Both the position numbers and the translations under genes were made by a program. A stretch of DNA of 40,538 nucleotides, taken from NCBI GenBank assembly GCA_934177795.1, contig CAKPPS010000011.1, forward strand, positions 1 to 40,538. Reading direction: 5' to 3'. This document shows positions 9,150-18,228 of the stretch, in pieces. The notes beneath the pieces were generated by a model that was given only the letters and a program-made list of their open reading frames with translations, was not told where the DNA came from and ran no database searches. The first letter of the stretch is position 1; each line of letters starts with the position of its first letter. The DNA is from an uncultured Clostridia bacterium (lineage in GTDB: Bacteria; Bacillota; Clostridia; TANB77; CAG-508).

Positions 9150-10316
9150 ATGCAAAAGAAAATTTTAAAAAGTGAAAATGGAGCAGTTACATTATTTGTA
9201 TTAATAGCAATCTTATTTTTCTTAATAGTAATATTTGGAATGTATGTTAGAAGTAGTAGCAAAAATCAAGTACAAATATCAGAAATGGAAAAAGTACAAA
9301 AAGAATATCAAAAAGATGTTGACAATATAGACCAAATATATGACGAAGTAAAAAACAAAAGTCAAATAACCATAAAAGAAGCAAAAAAAGATGAAATATT
9401 GAATAAGACTAATAATACAGAAGTAACAGTAGTAGATGGAACAGTAACATTACCAGCAGGATTTAAAATTGCTGAAGATAGTGCAGATACTATAGATGAA
9501 GGAATAGTAATAGAAGATAGTAAACAAAACCAATTTGTATGGATACCAGTAAGTCAAGAAAATTTTGCAAGTGAGTTTGTGAGAAGAGAAGGATATTACG
9601 AAGGAAAATTAGATTCTATGATTTCCGAATGTGGAGAAGCAGATGCAACAGGAAAAAATGATAAAGTAACAGAAACGGCAACTACACAGCAAGAAGCAAA
9701 AAATATGTATAAAAGTGTAGAAGCAAATGGAGGATTCTATATAGGAAGATATGAGGCTGGAAAAGATATAAAAGGAAAGGTAGTAGTACAAAAAAATGCT
9801 AATGTATATAACAATGTATATTGGTCATCAACAGAAGCCATGCAAGAAAGTGAAACAGCAACAACAGGAGGAGCAGTAGAACTATCAAGAAATTTTGCCA
9901 AAGAAAATAATTATAAAACAGTGCAAAGTACATTAATATATGGTGTACAATGGGATGCTGTGATGAATTGGATGAAAGATATAGAAAATTCGAGTGCTAC
10001 ATCAACAGATAAAAAATATATTATAGACAGTACAGGAATGGGATGGTATGATGGAGTTTCAGGAAATTCTGAGCATAAAACAGGAATAGATTTAAATGGA
10101 GGAAAAAACCAAGTCAAAAAAGTATATGATTTAGCAGGAAATTTATGGGAATGGACTATGGAGTCTTACAACACTTATAGTCGAGTTATCAGAGGCGGCA
10201 ATTGTGACATTACAGGTTCTGCTTATCCAGCTTCCTATCGTGGCAACGAAAAACCGTCTTATAGCAATGATCACATCGCTTTTCGCCTTACTTTATTCTT
10301 AAAAGCTGAATCGTAA
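9150..10316 (+). CDS. Membrane-anchored FGE-sulfatase-fold protein, candidate DGR target
   Basis: The start ATG 9150 follows AAGGAG. The 388 residues have a short positive N-terminus, a hydrophobic segment at about 12-32 preceded by ENG, reminiscent of a prepilin-type signal but lacking the glutamate at position +5, a helical stretch at about 40-75, and an FGE-fold domain to the C-terminus (FVWIPVS near 130, GFYIGRYEAG near 195, YDLAGNLWEWT near 327). The C-terminal RGGNCDITGS...IAFRLTLFL segment has the layout of a DGR variable region of this fold. The anchor suggests display on the outer side of the membrane. It is a separate unit between the rpoBC terminator and the gdpP promoter; its own promoter is unclear (a TATAAT at 9109-9114 has no good -35). 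Ligand and function are unknown. Confidence 0.85.
   Translation: MQKKILKSENGAVTLFVLIAILFFLIVIFGMYVRSSSKNQVQISEMEKVQKEYQKDVDNIDQIYDEVKNKSQITIKEAKKDEILNKTNNTEVTVVDGTVTLPAGFKIAEDSADTIDEGIVIEDSKQNQFVWIPVSQENFASEFVRREGYYEGKLDSMISECGEADATGKNDKVTETATTQQEAKNMYKSVEANGGFYIGRYEAGKDIKGKVVVQKNANVYNNVYWSSTEAMQESETATTGGAVELSRNFAKENNYKTVQSTLIYGVQWDAVMNWMKDIENSSATSTDKKYIIDSTGMGWYDGVSGNSEHKTGIDLNGGKNQVKKVYDLAGNLWEWTMESYNTYSRVIRGGNCDITGSAYPASYRGNEKPSYSNDHIAFRLTLFLKAES
10191..10316 (+). other. Candidate DGR variable region 2
   Basis: The segment from AGA GGC GGC AAT to the stop is richer in G and C than the rest of the gene (44 of the first 96 bases). It uses many codons ending in C or T (TGT, GAC, ATT, TAT, GGC, AGC, GAT, CAC) where a template would carry AAC/AAT. 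An inverted repeat, AGCTGA (10304-10309) with TCAGCT (10329-10334), lies at and just after its end, where DGR targets often have a hairpin. Confidence 0.55.
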
Positions 10317-10320
10317 AACA

Positions 10321-10349
10321 TTGACAAATCAGCTGTTTGCTAGTAAAAT
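10321..10349 (+). promoter_or_regulatory. Promoter for gdpP
   Basis: TTGACA at 10321-10326 and TAAAAT at 10344-10349 are 17 bases apart. It starts four bases after the stop codon of the preceding gene. Confidence 0.7.
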
Positions 10350-10381
10350 ATAATAGAATAAATAGAAGGAGAAATTTGTTT

Positions 10382-12409
10382 ATGCAAAATACGAATAGAA
10401 AGATTTTTGATAAATTAGTATCAAAAACAAAAATATATCTAGCTATTATTTTTATATTACTAGTAATAATATGTATAGAAAATACAATAATGATAATACC
10501 ATCAATTATAATATTTATATTTATTGTTATATATTCATATTATACAAATAACAGAAGGAAAAGTGAAATTTCAGAAACATTGCAAGATTTAACATTATCA
10601 GTAGATACAGCAGCAAAAAGTAGTTTAATAAATTCACCATTCCCATTAATTATTTTGGAATCTAATGGTAATGTAATATGGAGAAGTTCAAAATTTATAT
10701 CAGAATTTGAGGAATTTGATATAAACAATTATTTAAATGGATTAATCGAAGATTTTAAACTAGATATAAAAGAAATAGAAAAAGATAAAACTAAAGAAAA
10801 ACAAATTTCAAAAAGTATAGAAATAAATAACAAAAATTATGAAGTATTAGGCAAGTTTGTACATTCAAGAAAATATGACAAAAAGCAACAAGATAAATAT
10901 ATGATGATATTATATTTCATAGACAAAACAGAATTTATAAAATTGCAAAAAGAAAATAAAGACTCTAAAACAGCTGTTATGATAATGATGATAGACAATT
11001 ATGAAGAAACAATGCAACAATTAGAAAGTGAAGAAAAACCACAAGTATTAGCTGAAATAGATAAATATATCTTTGAATGGACAGATAAAATGAATGGAAT
11101 TTTAATAAAAGCTGATAGAGATAGATATATATATGTATTTGAACAAAAATATTTAAAAGAAATAAGAGAAGAAAAATTTAATATCTTAGATAAAATAAAA
11201 GAAATAAATACAAAGGAAAATGTTCAAATAACATTAAGTATAGCTATTTCAATAGATGGAGATACAGATAAACAAAAATACAAATCTTCACAAGAAGCTA
11301 TGGATATAGTTTTAGGACGTGGAGGAGACCAAGCTGTTATCAGAGAAAATGAAATCTATAAATTTTATGGTGGAAGAACCCAAGAAGTAGAAAGAAGAAC
11401 AAAAATAAAAGCTAGAGTTGTAGCCAATGCATTGGAAAACTTAATAAAAGATGCTAGCAAAATAATGATTATGGGTCATACTAATCCTGATATAGATTCT
11501 ATGGGGTCAAGTATGGGAGTATATAGAATAGCAAGAAGTTTAGGAAAAAAAGCTTATATTATTGATAGTACAGAAACAACAACATTACAAAATTTTAAAG
11601 AATCTTTAGCACAAGAACCAGAATATGAAGATGTGCTAATAAATAAAGAAGTAGCAGAAGAAAATATAGACAAAGAAACACTAATAGTAGTAGTTGATAC
11701 CCATAAAACAACCTATGTAGAAGCACCAGAATTATTAAAGAAAACTAATAAAATAGTAATAATAGACCATCATAGAAGAAGTGCAGATTATATCGAAAAT
11801 GCGACATTAACATTCCAAGAAGTGTATGCATCATCTGCTGCAGAATTAGTAACAGAATTGCTACAATATACTAAAGCAAAAATAGATTTAAAAACAATAG
11901 AAGCTGAAAGTCTATATGCTGGAATTATGATGGATACAAAAAACTTTACATTTAAAACAGGAGTGAGAACATTTGAAGCAGCAGCATATTTGCGTAAATG
12001 TGGTGTAAATATAATAAGAGTAAAAAAATGGTTCCAAAGTAATTTAGAAACATTTAATAAAATTGCAAAAATTGTTCAAAGTGCAGAAATAGTAGATGAT
12101 ACAATAGCAATAGCAATATATGATAAAAAAGAAAAGAATTCTAGTGTGATTTGTGCAAAAGCCGCAGATGAATTACTTACAATTAGTGACATTACAGCTT
12201 CATTTGTTATAGGAAAACTAGGAAACAAAATATGTATTAGTGGAAGGTCAATAGGAGATATTAATGTTCAAATTATTCTAGAAAAATTAGGCGGTGGAGG
12301 TCATATAACATTAGCAGGAGCTCAAGTAGAAGGTATGACAATAGAAGAAACTAAACAAGAATTAATAAACAGAATAAATGAGTATTTTTCAGAGATAGAT
12401 AGAAAATAA
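10382..12409 (+). CDS. gdpP: Cyclic-di-AMP phosphodiesterase GdpP
   Basis: GdpP hydrolyses c-di-AMP to pApA at the membrane and so controls potassium and wall homeostasis. The start is ATG 10382, ten bases after GGAG; an in-frame TTG at 10337 lies inside the promoter and is rejected. The 675 residues show two N-terminal membrane segments (about 16-52), a PAS-like region (about 65-175), a degenerate GGDEF domain (about 190-330, ending LGRGGDQAVI) and a DHH-DHHA1 phosphodiesterase. Metal ligands visible are H366, D370 and D372, and the D462-H463-H464 triad; GGGGHITLAGAQ marks DHHA1. The length and order match the family. It heads the gdpP-rplI-dnaB cluster that is conserved in many Bacillota. 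Confidence 0.96.
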   Translation: MQNTNRKIFDKLVSKTKIYLAIIFILLVIICIENTIMIIPSIIIFIFIVIYSYYTNNRRKSEISETLQDLTLSVDTAAKSSLINSPFPLIILESNGNVIWRSSKFISEFEEFDINNYLNGLIEDFKLDIKEIEKDKTKEKQISKSIEINNKNYEVLGKFVHSRKYDKKQQDKYMMILYFIDKTEFIKLQKENKDSKTAVMIMMIDNYEETMQQLESEEKPQVLAEIDKYIFEWTDKMNGILIKADRDRYIYVFEQKYLKEIREEKFNILDKIKEINTKENVQITLSIAISIDGDTDKQKYKSSQEAMDIVLGRGGDQAVIRENEIYKFYGGRTQEVERRTKIKARVVANALENLIKDASKIMIMGHTNPDIDSMGSSMGVYRIARSLGKKAYIIDSTETTTLQNFKESLAQEPEYEDVLINKEVAEENIDKETLIVVVDTHKTTYVEAPELLKKTNKIVIIDHHRRSADYIENATLTFQEVYASSAAELVTELLQYTKAKIDLKTIEAESLYAGIMMDTKNFTFKTGVRTFEAAAYLRKCGVNIIRVKKWFQSNLETFNKIAKIVQSAEIVDDTIAIAIYDKKEKNSSVICAKAADELLTISDITASFVIGKLGNKICISGRSIGDINVQIILEKLGGGGHITLAGAQVEGMTIEETKQELINRINEYFSEIDRK

Positions 12410-12445
12410 ACAATTAATATTTAAAGAAAGGGACGATTGGTAACA

Positions 12446-12892
12446 ATGAAAGTTATTTTAAAAGCAGATATAAAAGGAGTGGGAAAAAAAGATGAAATTA
12501 TAAATGCATCTGATGGTTATGCTAGAAATTTTTTATTTCCTAAAAAATTAGCAGTAGAAGCGAATAAGGAAAATATGAGTAAATTAAAAGCAAAACAAGA
12601 CTCAGTAAAATATCAAAAAGACCAAGAAAGAGAAGAAGCATTAAAAATATCAGAAAAATTATCAAAAATAACATTGAAAATAAAAGTAAAAGCTGGAGAA
12701 AATGGTAAAATATTTGGTGGAGTATCAAGTAAAGAAATATCACAAGAATTATTAAGTCAATATAAAATTGAAATTAATAAGAAAAAAATTGACTTAAAAG
12801 AAACAATAAAAACACTTGGTGTTCATAATATAGATATAAAATTATTTGAAGGAATACTTGGAAAATTAAAAATAGAAGTTATAGCAGAATAA
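12446..12892 (+). CDS. rplI: 50S ribosomal protein L9
   Basis: L9 binds 23S rRNA at the base of the L1 stalk. The protein (148 residues) begins MKVILKADIKGVGKKDE and contains DGYARNFLFPKKLA, both diagnostic of the N-terminal L9 domain; a long charged connecting helix and the C-terminal domain follow. The start ATG 12446 fits the family; an in-frame TTG at 12437 would sit closer to the AAAGGG (12428-12433) but adds three residues. It lies between gdpP and dnaB, the usual order. Confidence 0.96.
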   Translation: MKVILKADIKGVGKKDEIINASDGYARNFLFPKKLAVEANKENMSKLKAKQDSVKYQKDQEREEALKISEKLSKITLKIKVKAGENGKIFGGVSSKEISQELLSQYKIEINKKKIDLKETIKTLGVHNIDIKLFEGILGKLKIEVIAE

Positions 12893-12916
12893 AAAAAGAA
12901 AGAATGGAGAAATATT

Positions 12917-14251
12917 ATGGAAATAGGAAAAGTACCACCAAATGATGTTGAAGCTGAACAAGCAGTACTAGGAAGTATGCTTACAGATAGAGATGCCGTT
13001 ATTTCTGCCATAGAAGTTTTACATGTAGAGGATTTTTACAGAACAGATAATAAATCAATATATGAAGCAATTTTAAATTTATATAATAGAGCAGAACCTA
13101 TAGATATAATTACAGTAAAAGCAGAATTAGAATCATTGGGGAAAATAGAGCAAGTAGGGGGATTAGAATATTTAGTAAGTTTACCAGATAAAGTACCTAC
13201 TACTGCAAATGCCATTAAATATATAAAAATTGTGGAAGAAAAATCAACATTAAGAAATTTGATAAAAACAGCAAATGATATAATAGAAATGGGATATGAC
13301 CCAACAGAAGATGTTACAGATGTTATGGAGAGTGCAGAAAAAAAGATTTTTAATATTATGCAAAATAATGATAAAAAAAGCTATTCTCCAATAAAAGACA
13401 TCTTGGTAGATAGTTTTACTCAATTAGAAGAACTATATAATAGAAAACAACATATTACAGGAGTACCATCTGGATTTATAGGATTAGATTATAAAACAGC
13501 AGGATTTCATGGTTCAGACTTGATTTTAATAGCAGCTAGACCAGCAATGGGAAAATCTGCATTTGCATTAAATATAGCAACAAATGCAGCTGTAAGAGCT
13601 AATGTTCCAGTTGTAATGTTTAGTTTGGAGATGTCAAAAGAACAATTAGTTAATAGAATATTATGTAGTGAAGCAATGGTTGATAGTAATAAAGTAAGAA
13701 CAGGTAAATTAGAAGAAGAAGACTGGACAAAACTTGCAGGAAGTATAGGACCATTATCAGAGGCAGAAATTTATATTGACGATACACCAGGAATAACAGT
13801 AACAGAAATCAGGGCCAAATGTAGAAAATTAAAACTAGAGAAAAATATTGGAATGGTTGTAATAGATTATTTACAATTAGTCCAAGGAAGTAATAGAAGA
13901 AATGGTAGTCGTGAACAAGAAATTTCAGAAATAAGTAGGTCATTAAAAATACTTGCAAAAGAATTAGATGTACCAGTAATAGCATTATCACAGCTATCAA
14001 GAGCAGTAGAACAAAGACCAGACCATAGACCAATGTTGTCAGATTTGAGAGAATCAGGAGCAATAGAGCAAGATGCAGATATAGTAATGTTTTTATATAG
14101 AGATGATTATTATAACAAAGATAGTGAAAAACAAAACATAGCAGAAGTAATAATTGCAAAACACAGGGGAGGTTCATTAGGAACAGTAGAATTATTATGG
14201 TTAGGAAGTTATACAAAATTTGTAGATTTAGAAAAAAGATTTGATGACTAA
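12917..14251 (+). CDS. dnaB: Replicative DNA helicase DnaB
   Basis: This hexameric helicase unwinds the replication fork (called DnaC in Bacillus). The 444 residues carry the N-terminal domain starting PPNDVEAEQAVLGSML and the RecA-type core with Walker A ARPAMGKS (207-214), the VVIDYLQL Walker B strand, and the DLRESGAIEQDAD segment. The start ATG 12917 follows GGAG. It is 24 bases after rplI and 18 bases before tilS, which suggests one transcript. No intein or insertion is seen. Confidence 0.97.
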   Translation: MEIGKVPPNDVEAEQAVLGSMLTDRDAVISAIEVLHVEDFYRTDNKSIYEAILNLYNRAEPIDIITVKAELESLGKIEQVGGLEYLVSLPDKVPTTANAIKYIKIVEEKSTLRNLIKTANDIIEMGYDPTEDVTDVMESAEKKIFNIMQNNDKKSYSPIKDILVDSFTQLEELYNRKQHITGVPSGFIGLDYKTAGFHGSDLILIAARPAMGKSAFALNIATNAAVRANVPVVMFSLEMSKEQLVNRILCSEAMVDSNKVRTGKLEEEDWTKLAGSIGPLSEAEIYIDDTPGITVTEIRAKCRKLKLEKNIGMVVIDYLQLVQGSNRRNGSREQEISEISRSLKILAKELDVPVIALSQLSRAVEQRPDHRPMLSDLRESGAIEQDADIVMFLYRDDYYNKDSEKQNIAEVIIAKHRGGSLGTVELLWLGSYTKFVDLEKRFDD

Positions 14252-14269
14252 ATTATCAGGAGGTATAAA

Positions 14270-15286
14270 ATGGCCTGCAGAGAAAAGAAAACCTTAAAAA
14301 AAGAAGTATATAACACTATAAAAAAATATGAATTAATAAAAAATGGGGACAAGCTAGTTTTAGGAATATCAGGGGGACCTGATTCTATGACTATGCTTGA
14401 TATTTTATTTAATATCAAAGAAGAAAAAAGCATAAAATTTGATTTTGTAGTTGCACATTTAAATCATAAAATAAGACAGGAAGCACAAGATGATGAAAAA
14501 TATGTAGAAAAATATTGTCAAATAAATAAAATAGATTTTTATTCTAAAAGTATAGATGTAAAGAAAATGGCTAATAATAATAAAGTAAGTACTGAAGAAG
14601 CTGGAAGAGATGCAAGATATACATTTTTTGATGAAATACAAAAAAAAGTAGGTGCAAATAAAATAGCGATAGCACACAACAAAAATGATAAAATAGAAAC
14701 TATTATTATGAATGAACTAAGAGGCTGCGGAATTGCAGGATTAAAGGGAATTGAACCAAAGCGTGATAAATATATTAGACCATTGATAGAAATAGAAAGA
14801 AATCAAATAGAAGAATACTGTGAAGAAAAAGACTTAAATCCAAGGATAGATAAAACAAATTTTGAAAATATTTATACAAGAAATAAAATCAGAAATGTGG
14901 TTATACCATATATAAAACAGGAATTTAATCCTAATATTATTAGAACCATAGATAGATTATCAAATTTAGTAGTAGAACAAGAAGAATATATAAATAAACA
15001 AACAAAAGAAATATACGCAAATATATTAGAGGAAGAAAAGTTAAATGAATATATTGTATTAAATTTAAAAAAATTTAATGAACAAGAAAATGTAATAAAA
15101 TCAAATATAATATTATATACTATAGCAAGAATATGTAAGACAACCAAAGGAATAGAAAAAATACATATTGAAGATATAATAAAGCTTTGTAAAAATAATG
15201 TGGGAAATAAATTTTTAAGACCAAATAAAAATTTAAAAGTTTTTGTAAAAAAAGGAAAAATAAAATTTTCGAGGGAATATGAGTAG
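14270..15286 (+). CDS. tilS: tRNA(Ile)-lysidine synthetase, short form
   Basis: TilS converts C34 of the CAU-anticodon isoleucine tRNA to lysidine using ATP and lysine. The PP-loop ATP motif SGGPDS is at 34-39, followed by VAHLNHKIR and the AHNKNDKIET region. It starts at ATG 14270 after AGGAGG. At 338 residues it is shorter than Bacillus TilS (about 470), so much of the C-terminal substrate-binding region is reduced. It sits between dnaB and ftsH, but the hpt gene that often separates tilS from ftsH is absent. Identity rests on the PP-loop and context. Confidence 0.92.
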   Translation: MACREKKTLKKEVYNTIKKYELIKNGDKLVLGISGGPDSMTMLDILFNIKEEKSIKFDFVVAHLNHKIRQEAQDDEKYVEKYCQINKIDFYSKSIDVKKMANNNKVSTEEAGRDARYTFFDEIQKKVGANKIAIAHNKNDKIETIIMNELRGCGIAGLKGIEPKRDKYIRPLIEIERNQIEEYCEEKDLNPRIDKTNFENIYTRNKIRNVVIPYIKQEFNPNIIRTIDRLSNLVVEQEEYINKQTKEIYANILEEEKLNEYIVLNLKKFNEQENVIKSNIILYTIARICKTTKGIEKIHIEDIIKLCKNNVGNKFLRPNKNLKVFVKKGKIKFSREYE

Positions 15287-15413
15287 CCGTAATACTTTGA
15301 AAGGAATTAAAATATTGTAATAAAAAAGAAATAAAAAAACTATTGAAAAACAAAAAACAATATGATAAAGTTCAGAAAAACAAAATGTTTAAGAGTTAAG
15401 AGGAGGAATTATA

Positions 15414-17231
15414 TTGAAAAACGGAATAAAAACATTAGCAATGTGGCTAATTATAGTTGTAATTGTTTTGGTAGTATTATCTTCAATTGTTGAAAACAGT
15501 AATTCAAGATTAAAATACTCAGAATTGATATCAAACATTAATAGTAATAATGTAAAATCAATTGTTATTGAAGCAGATGGAAAAACAGCAGAAGTAGAAT
15601 TAAAGGATGGAAACAATTTAAAGAAAGAAACTAATATACCAAATATGGAAAGTTTTATGAATTATGCAGAAGATTTTATTAACAATGGAAGCTTTACACT
15701 AGAAGAAAAATCTGAATCAATATTCATGACATTACTTCCATTAGTAACACCATTTGCTATGTTAGTAATATTTGTATTATTCTGGTTCCTAACAATAGGT
15801 GGAACTAATAGTGGTAATGCAGGTAGTAAAACAATGACATTTGGAAAGAGCAAAGCCAGAATGATGACACCAGCAGATAAAAATAGAATTACATTTGATG
15901 ATGTAGCTGGAGTAGATGAAGAAAAAGAAGAATTAGAAGAAATTGTACAATTCTTAAAAAATCCAAAGAAATTTACAGATATGGGAGCTAGAATTCCAAA
16001 AGGAGTTTTATTAGTTGGTCAACCAGGTACAGGAAAGACATTATTAGCAAAAGCTGTTGCAGGAGAAGCAGGAGTTCCATTCTTTATAATGAGTGGTTCA
16101 GACTTTGTTGAAATGTTTGTAGGTGTAGGTGCTTCAAGAGTAAGAGATTTATTTGAACAAGCTAAGAAAAATGCACCATGTATTATATTTATAGATGAAA
16201 TAGATGCAGTAGGACGTCAAAGAGGTGCAGGACTTGGCGGAGGACATGATGAAAGAGAACAAACATTAAACCAATTATTAGTAGAAATGGATGGATTTGC
16301 AGAAAATGAAGGTGTTATAGTTCTTGCAGCAACAAATAGACCAGACGTACTAGATAAAGCATTATTAAGAGCAGGAAGATTTGATAGACAAATAGTAGTT
16401 GGATTACCAGATGTAAAAGCAAGAGAACAAATATTGGAAGTACATTCAAGGAAGAAAAGATTAGCAGATGATGTTGATTTAAAAATTATAGCTAAAAATA
16501 CATCAGGATTTGCAGGAGCAGATTTAGAAAATATATTAAATGAAGCAGCACTTTTAGCAGCGAGAAGAAACATAAATGAAATAGGGATGAGAGAAATAGA
16601 AGATGCTATGGTAAAAGTAACAATGGGACCAGAAAAGAAAACACGTGTAAGAAGTGCAAAAGAAAATAAATTAGTAGCATATCACGAGGCTGGTCATGCA
16701 GTTGTTAGTCATTATCTAGAAACTCAAGACCCAGTACATCAAATTTCTATCGTACCAAGAGGAATGGCTGGTGGATATACAATGTATAGACCAACAGAAG
16801 ATAAGAACTTTATGTCAAAAACAGAAATGGAAGAAAATATAGTATCATTATTAGGAGGAAGAGTTGCAGAATCAATTATATTAAATGATATTTCAACAGG
16901 AGCAAGTAATGATATAGAAAGAGCTACAAAAATTGCAAGAAGCATGGTGACAAAATATGGAATGAGTGATAAAATAGGAACAATAACACTTGGATCAAAT
17001 CAAGAAGAAGTATTTTTAGGAAGAGATATAGCACAAGGAAAAGAATACTCAGAAGAAACAGCAGCAATTGTAGATGAAGAAACAAAGAAAATAGTTGATA
17101 CAGGATATAATAGAGCAAGACAAATTTTAACAGATAATATAGATAAATTACATCAAGTAGCAGGAATATTACTTGAAAAAGAAAAAATCGAAGCTGATGA
17201 ATTTGAAGCAATATTTGGAAAACAAGCATAA
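15414..17231 (+). CDS. ftsH: ATP-dependent zinc metalloprotease FtsH
   Basis: FtsH is a membrane AAA+ protease that degrades misfolded and regulatory proteins. The start is TTG 15414, preceded by GAGGAGG at a good distance. The 605 residues show a first membrane segment (about 8-24), an extracytoplasmic part, a second segment (about 105-125), the Walker A GQPGTGKT (202-209), Walker B IIFIDEID, the second region of homology with ATNRPDVLDKALLRAGRFDR, and the zinc site HEAGH (424-428). It ends with a terminator just past the stop. The 127-base spacer before it has no clear promoter. Confidence 0.97.
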   Translation: MKNGIKTLAMWLIIVVIVLVVLSSIVENSNSRLKYSELISNINSNNVKSIVIEADGKTAEVELKDGNNLKKETNIPNMESFMNYAEDFINNGSFTLEEKSESIFMTLLPLVTPFAMLVIFVLFWFLTIGGTNSGNAGSKTMTFGKSKARMMTPADKNRITFDDVAGVDEEKEELEEIVQFLKNPKKFTDMGARIPKGVLLVGQPGTGKTLLAKAVAGEAGVPFFIMSGSDFVEMFVGVGASRVRDLFEQAKKNAPCIIFIDEIDAVGRQRGAGLGGGHDEREQTLNQLLVEMDGFAENEGVIVLAATNRPDVLDKALLRAGRFDRQIVVGLPDVKAREQILEVHSRKKRLADDVDLKIIAKNTSGFAGADLENILNEAALLAARRNINEIGMREIEDAMVKVTMGPEKKTRVRSAKENKLVAYHEAGHAVVSHYLETQDPVHQISIVPRGMAGGYTMYRPTEDKNFMSKTEMEENIVSLLGGRVAESIILNDISTGASNDIERATKIARSMVTKYGMSDKIGTITLGSNQEEVFLGRDIAQGKEYSEETAAIVDEETKKIVDTGYNRARQILTDNIDKLHQVAGILLEKEKIEADEFEAIFGKQA

Positions 17232-17235
17232 ATGT

Positions 17236-17262
17236 AGAGCAGATGATTGTCTGCTCTTATTA
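17236..17262 (+). terminator. Terminator of ftsH
   Basis: AGAGCAGA (17236-17243) pairs with TCTGCTCT (17250-17257) around a 6-base loop. The following tail is T/A-rich rather than a pure T-run. Confidence 0.65.
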
Positions 17263-17328
17263 TATAATAGGAAATGGCGATTGCGTTGATGTGTTCTAAA
17301 AAGATATGAAAAGAGGATAAATTAAAAT

Positions 17329-17928
17329 ATGAAGAATTATTATGAAATATTAGAAGTTAATCCCAAGGCTTCACAAGAAATGATAGAAAAAACATATAAA
17401 TTTCTTGTGAAAAAATATCATCCGGATTTATATTCATCTATAGAAAAAATGGAAGCTGAAAAAAAATTAAAAGAAATTAATGAAGCTTATAATATATTGT
17501 CAGATAGTTTTTTAAGGAGTCAATATGATAAAGCTCTAGAGCAAGAACGAATAAAAGAAGAACAACAAAGGATAAATCAATATAATAATGTGATAAATAA
17601 TTATGGAGAAAATACACAAAATAATAATGAAGGACCAATAAAAGAACCTCCTAAAAAAGAGAAAAAAAATAGAAATAATGTAGGAACAATATTTGGAATA
17701 GCAGAATTGATAAAACAATTATGGGAAAACTTACCAAAAGAAAAACGAAAAGAAAAAAAGCAACTAGAAAAAAAAGACTGGTTAGCAATACTCCTTACAA
17801 TAATAACAATGATAATTATAGGAATAATATTGTGGTTTATTCCATTTACAAATGCCTGGATGAGACAACTACTTTTTGAAAATCCGCTGTTTAATTTTAT
17901 AGGAAAAATATTTACGAAATCTCAATAA
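17329..17928 (+). CDS. J-domain membrane protein
   Basis: The first 65 residues form a J domain (YYEILEVNPKAS..., HPD motif within KKYHPDLY, NEAYNILSD), which stimulates the ATPase of DnaK-type chaperones. The zinc-finger and substrate domains of true DnaJ are absent. A charged, Asn/Lys-rich linker (about 75-140) leads to a C-terminal hydrophobic segment (about 149-168), so the protein is probably anchored by its C-terminal part with the J domain in the cytoplasm. It starts at ATG 17329 after AGAGGA. It probably recruits DnaK to the membrane; its client is unknown. Adjacent to ftsH, but past a terminator. Confidence 0.85.
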   Translation: MKNYYEILEVNPKASQEMIEKTYKFLVKKYHPDLYSSIEKMEAEKKLKEINEAYNILSDSFLRSQYDKALEQERIKEEQQRINQYNNVINNYGENTQNNNEGPIKEPPKKEKKNRNNVGTIFGIAELIKQLWENLPKEKRKEKKQLEKKDWLAILLTIITMIIIGIILWFIPFTNAWMRQLLFENPLFNFIGKIFTKSQ

Positions 17929-17945
17929 AATAACAATATTTACTA

Positions 17946-17974
17946 TTGACAACAATAATACGATAGGTTATAAT
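17946..17974 (+). promoter_or_regulatory. Promoter for rpsU
   Basis: Consensus TTGACA (17946-17951), a 17-base spacer and consensus TATAAT (17969-17974). The short leader that follows holds two small hairpins (17981-18003 and CATAC/GTATG at 18002-18018). Confidence 0.88.
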
Positions 17975-18042
17975 ATATATTGTTGATTAGGGTTATCCCA
18001 ACATACAGTTTTCGTATGAGACCGGAAGGAGGGGAAATTTAA

Positions 18043-18213
18043 ATGTTAGAGATAAAAGTTAATAATGGTAATATAGAAGATGCTTTAAAAAGATTTAAAA
18101 GACAATGCGCTCGAAACGGAGTATTACAAGAAGTACGTAAAAGAGAGCATTATGAAAAACCTAGTGTAAAAAGAAAGAAAAAATCAGAGGCAGCAAGAAA
18201 AAGAAAATTTTAG
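18043..18213 (+). CDS. rpsU: 30S ribosomal protein S21
   Basis: S21 joins the small subunit near the anti-Shine-Dalgarno region. The 56-residue protein begins MLEIKVNNGNIEDALKRFKR, has the CARNGVLQEVRKREHYEKPS core and ends in a very basic tail, all typical of the family. The start ATG 18043 follows an extended purine-rich site (GGAAGGAGGGG, 18024-18034). It is a single-gene unit with its own consensus promoter and a strong terminator. Confidence 0.96.
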   Translation: MLEIKVNNGNIEDALKRFKRQCARNGVLQEVRKREHYEKPSVKRKKKSEAARKRKF

Positions 18214-18228
18214 TACATAATAAATGTG

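Noticed and set aside
10337..10381. N-terminal extension of gdpP from TTG 10337
   Set aside because: The codon lies inside the promoter, upstream of the likely transcription start, and lacks a ribosome binding site.
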